Source: Betaproteobacteria bacterium
Lineage (GTDB): Bacteria; Acidobacteriota; Terriglobia; Acidiferrales; UBA7541
Assembly (NCBI GenBank): GCA_903970165.1
Contig: CAJCHZ010000047.1
Coordinates: forward strand, 124,001 to 188,000
Reading direction: 5' to 3'
Length of the DNA stretch: 64,000 nt
Position numbers and translations under genes: made by a program. Positions 28,212 to 37,073 of this stretch are shown here, in pieces; position 1 is the first letter of the stretch; the number at the start of each line of letters is the position of its first letter. A model generated the notes under the pieces. The model was not told where the DNA came from. It saw only the letters and a list, made by a program, of their open reading frames with translations, and did no database searches.

Positions 28212-28236
28212 TCTCTTTCGCTGATTTCCTAACGAC

Positions 28237-30036
28237 CTAGCGGCCTTCAAACGGATAACGATCCTGTGACTGCACCGCCGCGGCAACACGCCGGCGCAGC
28301 GCAATCGTGTCCACCGGAGCGCGCTTGCCGAAGCGCTTTAGAACCGCCATTTGCGTAGTGAGCATGTCGCCTTCGTGCACGGCAGCGATGGCACGCTTCG
28401 CTTCATGTTCAATGCGTTCGGCTGCGTCCGCGATAAACACGCGCGCGGCGTCAATCATCGTCTGGGTTGCGGCTTCGCCCTTGGATGCAGCGGCTTTCTG
28501 GGCGCGCAACAGGCAAGACTCCATGGCATAAACTTCCATCACGATGTTGGCAAGAGCTGCGATGAGTTCCTGCTCTTCGGCGAGCTTCTCGCGGAATTTC
28601 TGGACTGCGCCGCCAGCGGCCTGGAGGAACATCTTCTTGGCGTTGGCCACGACTTTCGTTTCCTCGGCCAGAACTCCTTCGGGGGCTTCCTCGAACGACG
28701 GACCTGCGAGAATTTCATCCGCCAGCTTCATGGCTGCGGGAATTAGTGCAAGCTGGCCGCCCATCGCACGCTTCATAAGCATCTGGATGATGAGCATGCG
28801 ATTGATTTCGTTGGTGCCTTCAAAGATGCGGTTGATGCGCGCGTCGCGGTAGGCGCGGCATACCGGATAGTCTTCATGGAAGCCGTAGCCGCCGTAAATC
28901 TGCACGCCTTCATCCACAACACGACCCAGCATTTCGCTTCCATAGACTTTCGAGATGGAGCTTTCGATGGCGTATTCTTCGAGAACTTTCATGGCGTTTT
29001 GCACCTTGTCGCCCGAGCCGGAAGCCGCAACCATGGCCGCCTCGATATTCCCGGTCGAGCGGTACACCATCGACTCCACCGCATAAATCTGGATGGCCAT
29101 TTCAGCCAGCTTCTCTTTCATCATGCCGAAATCGGCGATGGACTTGCCAAAGGCCTTTCTTTCCTTGGCGTATTTGGAGGAATCCCGCAGCACATTTTTC
29201 GAGCCTCCGACGGCGGAGGCACCCAGCGTGAAGCGGCCGGAGTTCAAAATGTTGAAGGCCACGATATGGCCACGCCCGATCTCATGCAGCACGTTTTCCT
29301 TGGGCACTTTGCAATTTTCCAGGAAGACCGGCGTGGTCGAGCTGCCGTGGATGCCCATCTTGTGCTCTTCATTTCCTGGTTTGCAGCCGGGGAAGCCGCG
29401 CTCGACGATGAAGGCGGTAAACTTTTCGCCGTTGACCTTGGCAAAGACGATGTAGAGGTCCGCGAAGCCACCGTTCGTGATCCACATCTTCTGGCCGTTC
29501 AGGATGTAATGTGTGCCTTCCGCGTTGAGCTCCGCGCGCGTCAGCGAATTCTGCGAATCGGAACCGGCCTGCGGCTCGGAAAGGCAATAGGCGCCAATCC
29601 ATTCGCCGGTGGCCAGCTTGGGCAAATACTTTTTCTTCTGCTCTTCGTTGCCGAAATACACGATGGGCAGCGTGCCGATGCCGGCATGCGCGCCGAAGGT
29701 GACGGAAAAGCTGCCATAGACCGAGAGCTTTTCGGTGAGGACCGTGGTCGCGATTTTGTCGAGACCCGCGCCGCCATATTGCTCGGGAATTCCTGCGCTC
29801 AGCAAGCCAAGCTCACCCGCTTTCTTGACCAGGGACGGCATCAGGCCAGGCTTCTTGCTTTCGAGATCTTTTACGAGCGGGAGAACTTCCTTGACGACAA
29901 ATTCTTCGGCGGTCTGGCCGATGAGCTTCTGGTCATCGGTGAGGTCGGCGGGCGTAAAGACGTCCTGCGGCAGGGGAGTCTCGAGGAGGAAACTGCCGCC
30001 TTTCGCGGCTTGCTTTGAAAGTGTTGCGGTGGCCAT
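28237..30036 (-). CDS. Acyl-CoA dehydrogenase (FadE-like, long form)
   Basis: 599 residues, flavin-dependent first step of fatty-acid beta-oxidation. N-terminal domain 'ADLTDDQKLIGQTAEEFVVKEVLP', FAD-binding region 'GAYCLSEPQAGSDSQNSLTRAE' and 'MWITNGGFADLYIVFAKV', 'AFGKSIADFGMMKEKLAEMAIQIYAVE', and the catalytic Glu in 'INRIFEGTNEINRMLI'. The extra ~170 C-terminal residues match the very-long-chain type. ATG at 30036 has AAGGAG 6-7 nt upstream; a longer frame has no ribosome site. The thiolase for the last step lies 2.7 kb away on the same strand. Confidence 0.95.
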   Translation of the reverse strand: MATATLSKQAAKGGSFLLETPLPQDVFTPADLTDDQKLIGQTAEEFVVKEVLPLVKDLESKKPGLMPSLVKKAGELGLLSAGIPEQYGGAGLDKIATTVLTEKLSVYGSFSVTFGAHAGIGTLPIVYFGNEEQKKKYLPKLATGEWIGAYCLSEPQAGSDSQNSLTRAELNAEGTHYILNGQKMWITNGGFADLYIVFAKVNGEKFTAFIVERGFPGCKPGNEEHKMGIHGSSTTPVFLENCKVPKENVLHEIGRGHIVAFNILNSGRFTLGASAVGGSKNVLRDSSKYAKERKAFGKSIADFGMMKEKLAEMAIQIYAVESMVYRSTGNIEAAMVAASGSGDKVQNAMKVLEEYAIESSISKVYGSEMLGRVVDEGVQIYGGYGFHEDYPVCRAYRDARINRIFEGTNEINRMLIIQMLMKRAMGGQLALIPAAMKLADEILAGPSFEEAPEGVLAEETKVVANAKKMFLQAAGGAVQKFREKLAEEQELIAALANIVMEVYAMESCLLRAQKAAASKGEAATQTMIDAARVFIADAAERIEHEAKRAIAAVHEGDMLTTQMAVLKRFGKRAPVDTIALRRRVAAAVQSQDRYPFEGR

Positions 30037-30255
30037 GGTGGTCTCCTTAGTCGTGTTATGTGCCGCCAACTGCAAAGTTTTTTTGTTGTTGCCTGCACGC
30101 GGATCGAGCCGAAGCCGATGCGCCCAAGCGGTTCTGAAAAACTGATAGTGACACACATTTTACTCCAGAGCATGCGGCAGGTAAACAGCGTTAAGCAAGC
30201 TGAAGGAAGGGATATAAGGAGGGGGATTTCTGGGAGGGCGAGCTGACCCATGATA

Positions 30256-30289
30256 GACCATATAATGTGTCTTGACAAAATAAATGGTC
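30256..30289. promoter_or_regulatory. Promoter/operator between acyl-CoA dehydrogenase and ArsR-type gene
   Basis: GACCAT (30256-30261) and ATGGTC (30284-30289) form an inverted repeat that flanks a perfect -10 hexamer TATAAT (30261-30266) on the plus strand. This is the divergent intergenic region, so a winged-helix repressor could act on both genes. Binding inferred. Confidence 0.4.
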
Positions 30290-30334
30290 CATGAAAGACT
30301 GCGATGGTATTGAAGGAAGGGCGCTTTCGAGAGA

Positions 30335-31048
30335 ATGCAAATCACGCGAAGTGGTGGCTGGAGACTCCCCAGCACGCGCCCCGCGCCTGGGGGCGCGAGC
30401 AGTACCGGTTCGGCGGCCGTCAATTTTCTGCGCGAGCGGACGCAGGCCGCGGCGCTCCTGCACCATCCTTTGCGATTGAAGATTTTGGAGGCAATGCTTG
30501 AGCCGGACTCGGCGACAGGAGTTGCGCGGAGGATGAAGTTGCCGCGGCAGACCGTCAATTATCATGTCCGCGAACTTGCTCGTGTGCGGCTGTTGGCGCG
30601 CGCCGGACGGCGCAAGCGGCGGCATCTCTTCGAGCAATGTTATGTTGCCACCGCACGCGGCTACGTCCTTTCTCCGGAAATGCTGGGTGCGCTTGCAGTC
30701 GACCCGGCAAAAGTAGCGGACACCTTTTCGGCGAACTATTTGCTCGGGATGGCTTCCAAGATGCAATCGGAACTGGCTCGTTCGGTGGAGGTGGCGTCCG
30801 AGGCGGGGAAGCGGCTGGCCACGCTTTCCATCAACACCGAGCTGCGCTTTACTTCAGCGGAGCAACGCGCGGCTTTCACGCAGGAATTGCAGCGAGCCAT
30901 TGTCGAAGTGGTAGGGCGGCACAGTTCGCCGTTTGCAAACGTGGATGGGACGGCCGCCGACGGCCGACCATTCCGGTTAGTCGTAGGATGCTACCCAATT
31001 TCCCCCGCGAAGGAACAAATACCTCGGCCGCAACTAAAGGAGGAATGA
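30335..31048 (+). CDS. ArsR-like winged-helix regulator
   Basis: 237 residues. Residues ~37-110 form an ArsR-type winged helix ('ALLHHPLRLKILEAMLEPDSATGVARRMKLPRQTVNYHVRELARVRLLARAG'). The C-terminal ~130 residues are unassigned and include a helical stretch and 'FTSAEQRAAFTQELQRAIVEVVGRH'. No metal-binding cysteine pair is seen. It is followed one base later by the DUF1579-like gene, whose ribosome site is inside its last codons, so the two are co-translated. Divergent from the acyl-CoA dehydrogenase gene. The N-terminal 35 residues are Gly/Pro-rich and the start is uncertain. Confidence 0.82.
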   Translation: MQITRSGGWRLPSTRPAPGGASSTGSAAVNFLRERTQAAALLHHPLRLKILEAMLEPDSATGVARRMKLPRQTVNYHVRELARVRLLARAGRRKRRHLFEQCYVATARGYVLSPEMLGALAVDPAKVADTFSANYLLGMASKMQSELARSVEVASEAGKRLATLSINTELRFTSAEQRAAFTQELQRAIVEVVGRHSSPFANVDGTAADGRPFRLVVGCYPISPAKEQIPRPQLKEE

Positions 31049-31049
31049 A

Positions 31050-31643
31050 ATGACGTTTCAAATTACGCGTTATCGAAAAACAATCGTCGCAATGGCAACG
31101 CTCCTCGCGTTCTGTGTTGCGGGAACCGCACTCGCGAAACGGACGAGCAAGTCCTGGCAGGACAGCAAAGCGGCGGAAACTCCCAAGTCCTCTCCCGAGA
31201 TGGACCGCCTGAAATTTTATCTTGGAGAATGGGATTACACCGAAACCTATCCCAAGTCCGGCATGTACCCGAACGGCGCCAAAAATACAGGGGTTTACAC
31301 GAGCAAGCGCGGCCCTGGCGGAAATTCACTGGTGAACGGTTTTCATTCGCAGGGCCCAGCGGGAAATTTCGAAGCGGTTCTTATAATGACGTGGGATCCT
31401 AAAGAAAAAGCTTACAAAGAGTATATTTTCGGCGACGGTTTTCCAGGTGCGGTCGTCGGAACCGGCCGATTTGAGGGCGATGCCCTGGTCTACCGGATAG
31501 AGTTCAGTGCTGGAGGTACGACCTACAAGTTACGCAACGTCACGCGAGTTGTGGGAACCGGGAAATTGGTTAGCGAAGAGTACTCGCAATCGGGAGACGC
31601 GCCGGAGACTCTATTTGTACGCGTCGAGTCAACAAAGCGCTAG
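31050..31643 (+). CDS. Secreted DUF1579-like protein
   Basis: 197 residues with a signal peptide ('TIVAMATLLAFCVAGTALAK') and a DUF1579-like beta-barrel ('MDRLKFYLGEWDYTETYPKSGMYPNGAKNTG', 'WDPKEKAYKEYIFGDGFPGAVVGTGRFEGDALVY'). The family resembles lipocalin-like folds; function unknown. ATG begins 1 nt after the regulator's stop, with AAAGGAGG overlapping that gene's end. Pairing of an ArsR-type regulator with such a protein suggests a locally controlled stress or ligand-binding factor. Confidence 0.8.
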   Translation: MTFQITRYRKTIVAMATLLAFCVAGTALAKRTSKSWQDSKAAETPKSSPEMDRLKFYLGEWDYTETYPKSGMYPNGAKNTGVYTSKRGPGGNSLVNGFHSQGPAGNFEAVLIMTWDPKEKAYKEYIFGDGFPGAVVGTGRFEGDALVYRIEFSAGGTTYKLRNVTRVVGTGKLVSEEYSQSGDAPETLFVRVESTKR

Positions 31644-31734
31644 TCGCGGGATCTCAGCAAACAACGTCGGTTGTCGGCCGCCGCAACTCGCTATCGAATC
31701 GTTCAGCGCCGAAGGGGCGTTCCCGATCGCGAAG

Positions 31735-32559
31735 TCAGTTTGGGGCAGCGGCTACGGCATCTTTGAACGAGAGCAAAAGAAACTTCGACTTGATTCCCAG
31801 GAAGTCTCCGACTCTGCGGGAGACCGTCGGCGGAAGCCAAAGCACGTCGCCCGTATGAAGAAAAGCGGTGTGCTCGCCGCCAAGCGATACGTCCAGATTC
31901 GCGTCGCTCATGACCACCAAAAGAGCGGCCGTGCGCGGTGAAGCGTCCACGTAGTCTTTTCCGCCTTCCACATGCACTTCGTCCATACGCATTTCATCGG
32001 ACTCAAAGCAGCCGGTTACCTGCGAGAAGGGAATCTGGTTGTTTTGCTTCGGGTCGTTGCTTGACTCGGGGCACGCGCCAAGAGGGCGATCTTCCGGTTT
32101 TCCAGGCAGGTTGCGCGGCGAACCTTGCGGACGTTCCAGCTCGATAGTGATGTTATGGAAGGCGATGCCTGCATCGGTGCGAACGATGTGTGCAAAGCCG
32201 CCCGGCGAGTAGCGTGTATCGCCATCCTGGTAAATCAGGTGCGCTTCTGGTTTGCCCTGCACGGCGTTAATGAGATCCGAGAAGCCGAGCGTCAAGTAAA
32301 GGTAGGGCAAATCGTGCTGATGCAGAAGCGTTACGTCCAGAGGCGGAACGGTTACATTGAACACATGAACGTAGTCGTTCTGAAGAAGCAGCGAGTGATG
32401 CGGCTCATTCCTCACCGGCACGGCGGCCTGCGGCTGGATGGGATTTTGCGTGTTGATCTGAATGCCTTTCTGAGCATCCGACGGATTCGCGGGCGGCGCT
32501 TGCGCTTTTGCACCAACTGACGACACGACCGCGAAACACATCAGCAAGGAGATTTTCAT
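31735..32559 (-). CDS. Secreted cupin-like protein
   Basis: 274 residues with a signal peptide ('MKISLLMCFAVVSSVGAKAQ'). Two beta-rich halves resemble cupins: 'NDYVHVFNVTVPPLDVTLLHQHDLPYLYLTLG' with a HxH-type pair and 'RYSPGGFAHIVRTDAGIAFHNITIEL', then 'TAALLVVMSDANLDVSLGGEHTAFLHTGDVLWLPP'. The His residues could bind a metal, but catalytic capability is not established. Function unknown; monocistronic. Confidence 0.72.
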   Translation of the reverse strand: MKISLLMCFAVVSSVGAKAQAPPANPSDAQKGIQINTQNPIQPQAAVPVRNEPHHSLLLQNDYVHVFNVTVPPLDVTLLHQHDLPYLYLTLGFSDLINAVQGKPEAHLIYQDGDTRYSPGGFAHIVRTDAGIAFHNITIELERPQGSPRNLPGKPEDRPLGACPESSNDPKQNNQIPFSQVTGCFESDEMRMDEVHVEGGKDYVDASPRTAALLVVMSDANLDVSLGGEHTAFLHTGDVLWLPPTVSRRVGDFLGIKSKFLLLSFKDAVAAAPN

Positions 32560-32692
32560 TTACAAGGCATCCTATGACGGCACGAAACGTACTGGCAAGT
32601 TAAACGGTTTAGAGCGGGAAATCGTTACAGCTCCCCATCTGGAATATATTAACCGGAAGTATCGCAAAATGGGCGTTACGTGTTCGAGGTTT

Positions 32693-33904
32693 TTAGAGGC
32701 GCTCCAGAATTCCCGCCGCGCCCATGCCTCCGCCGATGCACATCGTTACCATGCCGTAGCGGGCCTTGCGGCGCTGCAATTCGCGGAGAATCGTGGCGGT
32801 CAGCTTGGCACCCGTGCAGCCGAGGGGATGACCAAGGGCGATGGCGCCCCCGTTGGGATTCACGCGAGAAGGATCGAGGCCGGCTTGCTGAATTACGGCC
32901 AGGGACTGCGCGGCAAACGCTTCGTTTAATTCGAAGACAGCGATGTCATTTAAGGTGAGGCCGGCAAGTTTCAGCGCTTTGGGAATGGCGGCGACCGGGC
33001 CGATCCCGAATTCTTCGGGCAAGACTCCGGCAGTGGCATAAGCCACAAAACGGGCCAAGGGTTTCAATCCCAGCGATTTGGCGCGCTCGTCGCTCATGAC
33101 GACTGTGGCAGCGGCGCCATCGCTCATCTGCGAACTGTTTCCCGCGGTCACCGTTCCGGCGACGTGAAAGGCGGGCTTGAGCTTGGCAAGTGCTTCCATG
33201 GAAGTGTCCGCGCGCGGACCTTCGTCGGTTTCAAAAGTGAAGGTTTGCGTGGACGGCTTGGGGGAAGATTTTGTTTTTGCGCCGCCAGCCGACGCCCCAT
33301 TCGCCAGCGCGGTAATTTTCACTTCGACGGAAACTGTTTCTTCCTTGAAGTTTCCGGCGGCTATCGCTGCCAGCGCTTTTTTGTGGGAATCCACGGAAAA
33401 CTGATCCGCCTGCTCACGCGTAATTCCAAATTTGCGCGCGATATTTTCCGTTCCCAGCCCCATGTTGATGTACGCATCGGGATTGTGGTCAACGAGCCAG
33501 GGATTCGGGGAAACCTTGTTGCCGCCCATCGGCACCATCGTCATTGACTCTGTGCCGCCCGCTACAATCGCATGGGCCGAGCTGGAGCGGATGCGTTCCG
33601 CAGCAATGGCGATGGCTTGCAAACCGGAAGAGCAAAACCGGTTGATGGTCATCGCCGAAATCTCGATCGGCAAACCAGCTCGTAGAGCGGCGATGCGCGC
33701 CACGTTCATGCCTTGCTCGCCTTCGGGCATCGCGCAGCCCAAAATCACGTCGTCGATTTCTTTAGCATCCAGTCCGGGAACTCGCGCCAGCGATTCCTTA
33801 ATCGCCACCGCCGCGAGGTCATCGGGGCGCGTCGCGCGCAGCGAGCCCTTAAATGCTTTTCCGACTGGTGTTCGTACAGAGGAAACAATCACTGCTTCAG
33901 GCAT
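32693..33904 (-). CDS. Acetyl-CoA acyltransferase (thiolase)
   Basis: 403 residues, thiolase II fold. N-terminal '[29 protein letters not shown]', active-site Cys in '[15 protein letters not shown]', '[19 protein letters not shown]' with the catalytic His, and the second Cys in '[17 protein letters not shown]'. Catalyses the thiolytic last step of beta-oxidation or acetoacetyl-CoA formation; with the nearby acyl-CoA dehydrogenase, fatty-acid breakdown is the likelier role. GAGG upstream of the ATG. Confidence 0.95.
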   Translation of the reverse strand: MPEAVIVSSVRTPVGKAFKGSLRATRPDDLAAVAIKESLARVPGLDAKEIDDVILGCAMPEGEQGMNVARIAALRAGLPIEISAMTINRFCSSGLQAIAIAAERIRSSSAHAIVAGGTESMTMVPMGGNKVSPNPWLVDHNPDAYINMGLGTENIARKFGITREQADQFSVDSHKKALAAIAAGNFKEETVSVEVKITALANGASAGGAKTKSSPKPSTQTFTFETDEGPRADTSMEALAKLKPAFHVAGTVTAGNSSQMSDGAAATVVMSDERAKSLGLKPLARFVAYATAGVLPEEFGIGPVAAIPKALKLAGLTLNDIAVFELNEAFAAQSLAVIQQAGLDPSRVNPNGGAIALGHPLGCTGAKLTATILRELQRRKARYGMVTMCIGGGMGAAGILERL

Positions 33905-33980
33905 GGCAACCTCGCAATCTACTATTCTTGACTATTGTTGGGCGACTTGGCAGGAAAAGCAAATCATCGCGGATAGACTG

Positions 33981-36659
33981 CTATTCATAGCGTAACGCGA
34001 CGAGGGGATCCACGCGGGTAGCGCGCCGCGCAGGGATGTAGCAAGCCAGCAGCGCGACCGCAATCATCAACAGTATCACCGCGGTGAAAGTCAGCGGATC
34101 GGTGGCGGTAACGCCAAACAGCAGGGACACAACCGTCCGGGTGAGCGCCAACGCGCCCGCGATCCCGGCGGCCACGCCAATCAAAATGGTTCGTATTCCT
34201 TGCCCCAAAATCATGGCGAGAACCTCGCGCGAGCCCGCGCCCAGCGCCACACGCACACCAATCTCGCGCGTGCGGCGGCTGACGGAATAGGCCATCACGC
34301 CAAAGACGCCCGCCGTGGTAAGCAGCAGAGCGGTCACTCCGAAGAAGCCGATAAGTATCAGGTTGAACCGGCGCGAACCCAGCGAGGACGAATAGACCTG
34401 GGAAAACGTCCGGAATTTCGCGGGAACCTCGGGATCGAGTTCCTGAAGGATCGCTCGCGCGGACGAGGCAACCGGCTTCGTGTCGGATTCGCTCAGCATC
34501 GTAAGCGTAATTGCCGACCGCGGCCGCTGGAACAAATCCACATAAACTGTCGGCCGGGACGGGGAGTCGAGGCCGTATTGGTGAACGTTGCCGACGATGC
34601 CCACAATCGTCAGCAAGCGCAAATCTCCGTCCATGTTGCCGAATTCAATGGTGTGGCCGATAGGATCCTGCCCGGGCCAGCGCTCGCTCGCCAGCGATTC
34701 GCTGATCACCGCCACGTGCGGAGAATCGGCGCCGTCGCGTTCATCGAACATGCGCCCGCGAACCAGGGGAATCTGCAGCGCTTCAAAGTAACCGCGCGAG
34801 GCTACGCAGAAATCCGCCACTCCCATGCGCTCCTTCTGGCGAAACAGCGCGTCGAAATCAGCCAGATTCTTCGGAACTTCATTCTGGTTTAACAGCAAAA
34901 ACATTCCATCGGGAAGACCGTTATCATCTAGAGGCAGAGAGCTTGCCGCGCCCACTTTCTGCACGCCCGGAATTTGCTGCAAACGTCCGATCAAATTCGA
35001 AAAGAAAATCGCCTGAGTGGCTTTGGCTTTTGGATCGTCAGCCCCCGGAAGCGAAACTTCCATCGCAACAATTTTCTCCACGCGGAAACCGGGATTCACT
35101 TCGAGCACTTTCATCAGGCTGCGGCCGAGCAGTCCCGCTCCAATGACAAGAACGAGCGTGATGGCCATCTGCGCCGCCACAATCAGTCTTCCAACCTTCG
35201 CACCACTTTGCGTACCAGCTTGTCCGCGTCCGCCTTCCACCAATGCATTACGCAGGTCGCGAGATGTTGTGCGCACCGCCGTGAAAGCGCCCAGGCCCAC
35301 GGCCACTGTCGTCGAGAGCAGCAGTGCAAACAGAAGTACGGGAATATTGATGGACACGCTGTCCAGGCGCGGCAAACTTTCCGGTGCCAAACCCACTAAT
35401 CCCGCCACGCCGAAGATCGCTCCGAGCACGCCGAGTCCGCCACCCACAAGCGATAGCAGCAACGCTTCCGTAAGGAATTGCCGGACCAACCGCCGGCGTG
35501 GCGCGCCCAGCGCGCTGCGAATGGCCAGTTCTCGTTCGCGCACCGAAGCCTGCGCCAGCAAAAGATTGGCGACATTTGCGCAAGCCACGAGCAGAAGAAA
35601 TCCCACGGCTCCAAGCAGTATCAGCAACGGCGACCGGGTTTCGCCGGTGATGGAATCCTGCAGCGGCAGGACGGCTCCATCCTTCAACAGATATTCGTTT
35701 TGGTCGCTTGCGGTATCGTGAATGCGCCGCGCAATCGAGCTGATATCACCCTTCGCCTGCACGACCGTCACGCCGTCGCGCAGACGCCCCACACAGGAGA
35801 AGTTGTGCGAGGTTCTGCTGGTATTCTCTCCGTCGAGATCGGCCGGTAGCCACAAGGCCACGTCCCGCGGAAATTGAAATCCCGCCGGCAGCACTCCGAT
35901 GACCGAATAGAGTGCGTTATCAATTTTCAGGTGCGATTCTGAAAGGTCCGGCGACGCACCGAGATACTCCTTCCAATACCCGTTGCTGACCAGCACGACC
36001 CGCGCAGCGCCTTTTTTCGTGTCGCTTCCGGTGAAATCCCTACCGATGATTGGCTGAACGCGAAACACTTTCAGAAAGTCCGTGCTCACGGCGGCAACCT
36101 GCAAGCGCATCGGTTGCGAAGCGCCTGAAACAGAAACGACGCCGTCGCTGTACTTGGCTATGGCCTGGAAGCTGCGGTTTTGATCGCGAAAATCATCGAA
36201 GTTTGGATCGGCCAGCCGGGACAAATGCCCGCGGGTTGTCACTTCGGAGATGGCCATGATGCGGTTGGGTTCCGCGTAGGGAAGCGGGCGCAGAAGGATG
36301 CCATAAACCACACTGAAGATGGCCGTCGTCCCACCGATGGCCAGCGCCAGTGTAAAGACCATAATCGCCGTTGTGCCGGGATTTTTGCGCAGCTGCCGGG
36401 CGCCATAGCGCACATCGGCGAATACCGAACGCAGCCACTCGGATTTCCGGTCATCGCGAACCTGCTCCTTCACCACTTCGATTCCGCCCAGCTCCATGCG
36501 CGCGGCACGTTGCGCCTCCTCGGGCGACATGCCGGCGCGGATATTTTCTTCCGCGAGCAGGTCGAGGTGCGAGCGGACTTCCTGGTCGAGATCATCTTCC
36601 CGGCTTTGTGGAGAAAAAAGATTTCGCAGAAAGCTTCGGACTTTCACGAGGAGCGGCAT
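33981..36659 (-). CDS. ADOP-family permease, PadR-linked
   Basis: 892-residue ADOP permease. N-terminal cytoplasmic extension (residues ~1-80, 'ENIRAGMSPEEAQRAARMELGG'), first helix 'TTAIMVFTLALAIGGTTAIFSVVYG', MacB-like periplasmic domain, first FtsX unit ('[41 protein letters not shown]'), second periplasmic domain, and final FtsX unit ending '[21 protein letters not shown]'. Starts 12 nt after the PadR gene stop, so they form one operon. No ATPase nearby. Substrate unknown. Confidence 0.95.
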   Translation of the reverse strand: MPLLVKVRSFLRNLFSPQSREDDLDQEVRSHLDLLAEENIRAGMSPEEAQRAARMELGGIEVVKEQVRDDRKSEWLRSVFADVRYGARQLRKNPGTTAIMVFTLALAIGGTTAIFSVVYGILLRPLPYAEPNRIMAISEVTTRGHLSRLADPNFDDFRDQNRSFQAIAKYSDGVVSVSGASQPMRLQVAAVSTDFLKVFRVQPIIGRDFTGSDTKKGAARVVLVSNGYWKEYLGASPDLSESHLKIDNALYSVIGVLPAGFQFPRDVALWLPADLDGENTSRTSHNFSCVGRLRDGVTVVQAKGDISSIARRIHDTASDQNEYLLKDGAVLPLQDSITGETRSPLLILLGAVGFLLLVACANVANLLLAQASVRERELAIRSALGAPRRRLVRQFLTEALLLSLVGGGLGVLGAIFGVAGLVGLAPESLPRLDSVSINIPVLLFALLLSTTVAVGLGAFTAVRTTSRDLRNALVEGGRGQAGTQSGAKVGRLIVAAQMAITLVLVIGAGLLGRSLMKVLEVNPGFRVEKIVAMEVSLPGADDPKAKATQAIFFSNLIGRLQQIPGVQKVGAASSLPLDDNGLPDGMFLLLNQNEVPKNLADFDALFRQKERMGVADFCVASRGYFEALQIPLVRGRMFDERDGADSPHVAVISESLASERWPGQDPIGHTIEFGNMDGDLRLLTIVGIVGNVHQYGLDSPSRPTVYVDLFQRPRSAITLTMLSESDTKPVASSARAILQELDPEVPAKFRTFSQVYSSSLGSRRFNLILIGFFGVTALLLTTAGVFGVMAYSVSRRTREIGVRVALGAGSREVLAMILGQGIRTILIGVAAGIAGALALTRTVVSLLFGVTATDPLTFTAVILLMIAVALLACYIPARRATRVDPLVALRYE

Positions 36660-36671
36660 GCCAATACCTTT

Positions 36672-37004
36672 CTACGACGCTTCGAGCGCCTGTGCGATGG
36701 CCCAGGAGATGCGGTCCCAGCGTTTTGTTTCGAGTTTGAGTTGCTTCCGTCCGGCGTTTGTCAGCCGATAATATTTCGCGCGGCGGTTATTTTCGGAGTC
36801 TCCCCAGAACGAGGAAATCCAGCCTTCTTCTTCCATGCGATGCAGGGCGGGGAAAAGCGATCCAGGCTTAACGTGAAACGTCTGGCGCGTGATCTGAAGG
36901 ATTCTGCGAGAAATCCCGAGGCCGTGCCGCTCGCCTGTCATCAGCGACTTCAGGATCAGCAGGTCCAGTGTGCCTTGCAAAAGACTGGTTGGCGCGGAAT
37001 CCAA
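36672..37004 (-). CDS. PadR-family transcriptional regulator (ADOP-linked)
   Basis: 110 residues, winged helix: 'LLQGTLDLLILKSLMTGERHGLGISRRI', 'KPGSLFPALHRMEEEGWISSFWG', 'NRRAKYYRLTNAGRKQL'. The start is TTG, chosen because AGGAG lies six bases before it and the protein begins at the family's usual point. The ribosome site falls inside the outer arm of the inverted repeat that I propose as operator, so repressor binding could block promoter function. Confidence 0.92.
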   Translation of the reverse strand: MDSAPTSLLQGTLDLLILKSLMTGERHGLGISRRILQITRQTFHVKPGSLFPALHRMEEEGWISSFWGDSENNRRAKYYRLTNAGRKQLKLETKRWDRISWAIAQALEAS

Positions 37005-37010
37005 TGCGTT

Positions 37011-37067
37011 CTCCTATCGTCATTCTATAGGGATGATAGCGGCGTACCTATAGAATGTCAATAGGAG
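37011..37067. promoter_or_regulatory. Nested inverted repeat, candidate PadR operator
   Basis: An inner perfect 11-bp inverted repeat, CATTCTATAGG (37021-37031) and CCTATAGAATG (37047-37057), lies inside an outer pair, CTCCTAT (37011-37017) and ATAGGAG (37061-37067). It is immediately upstream of the PadR start at 37004 and just after the stop of the deiminase-like gene. PadR binding inferred. Confidence 0.55.
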
Positions 37068-37073
37068 GCGGAA

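Noticed and set aside
28876..30018. 380-codon plus-strand frame
   Set aside because: Antisense shadow of the acyl-CoA dehydrogenase.
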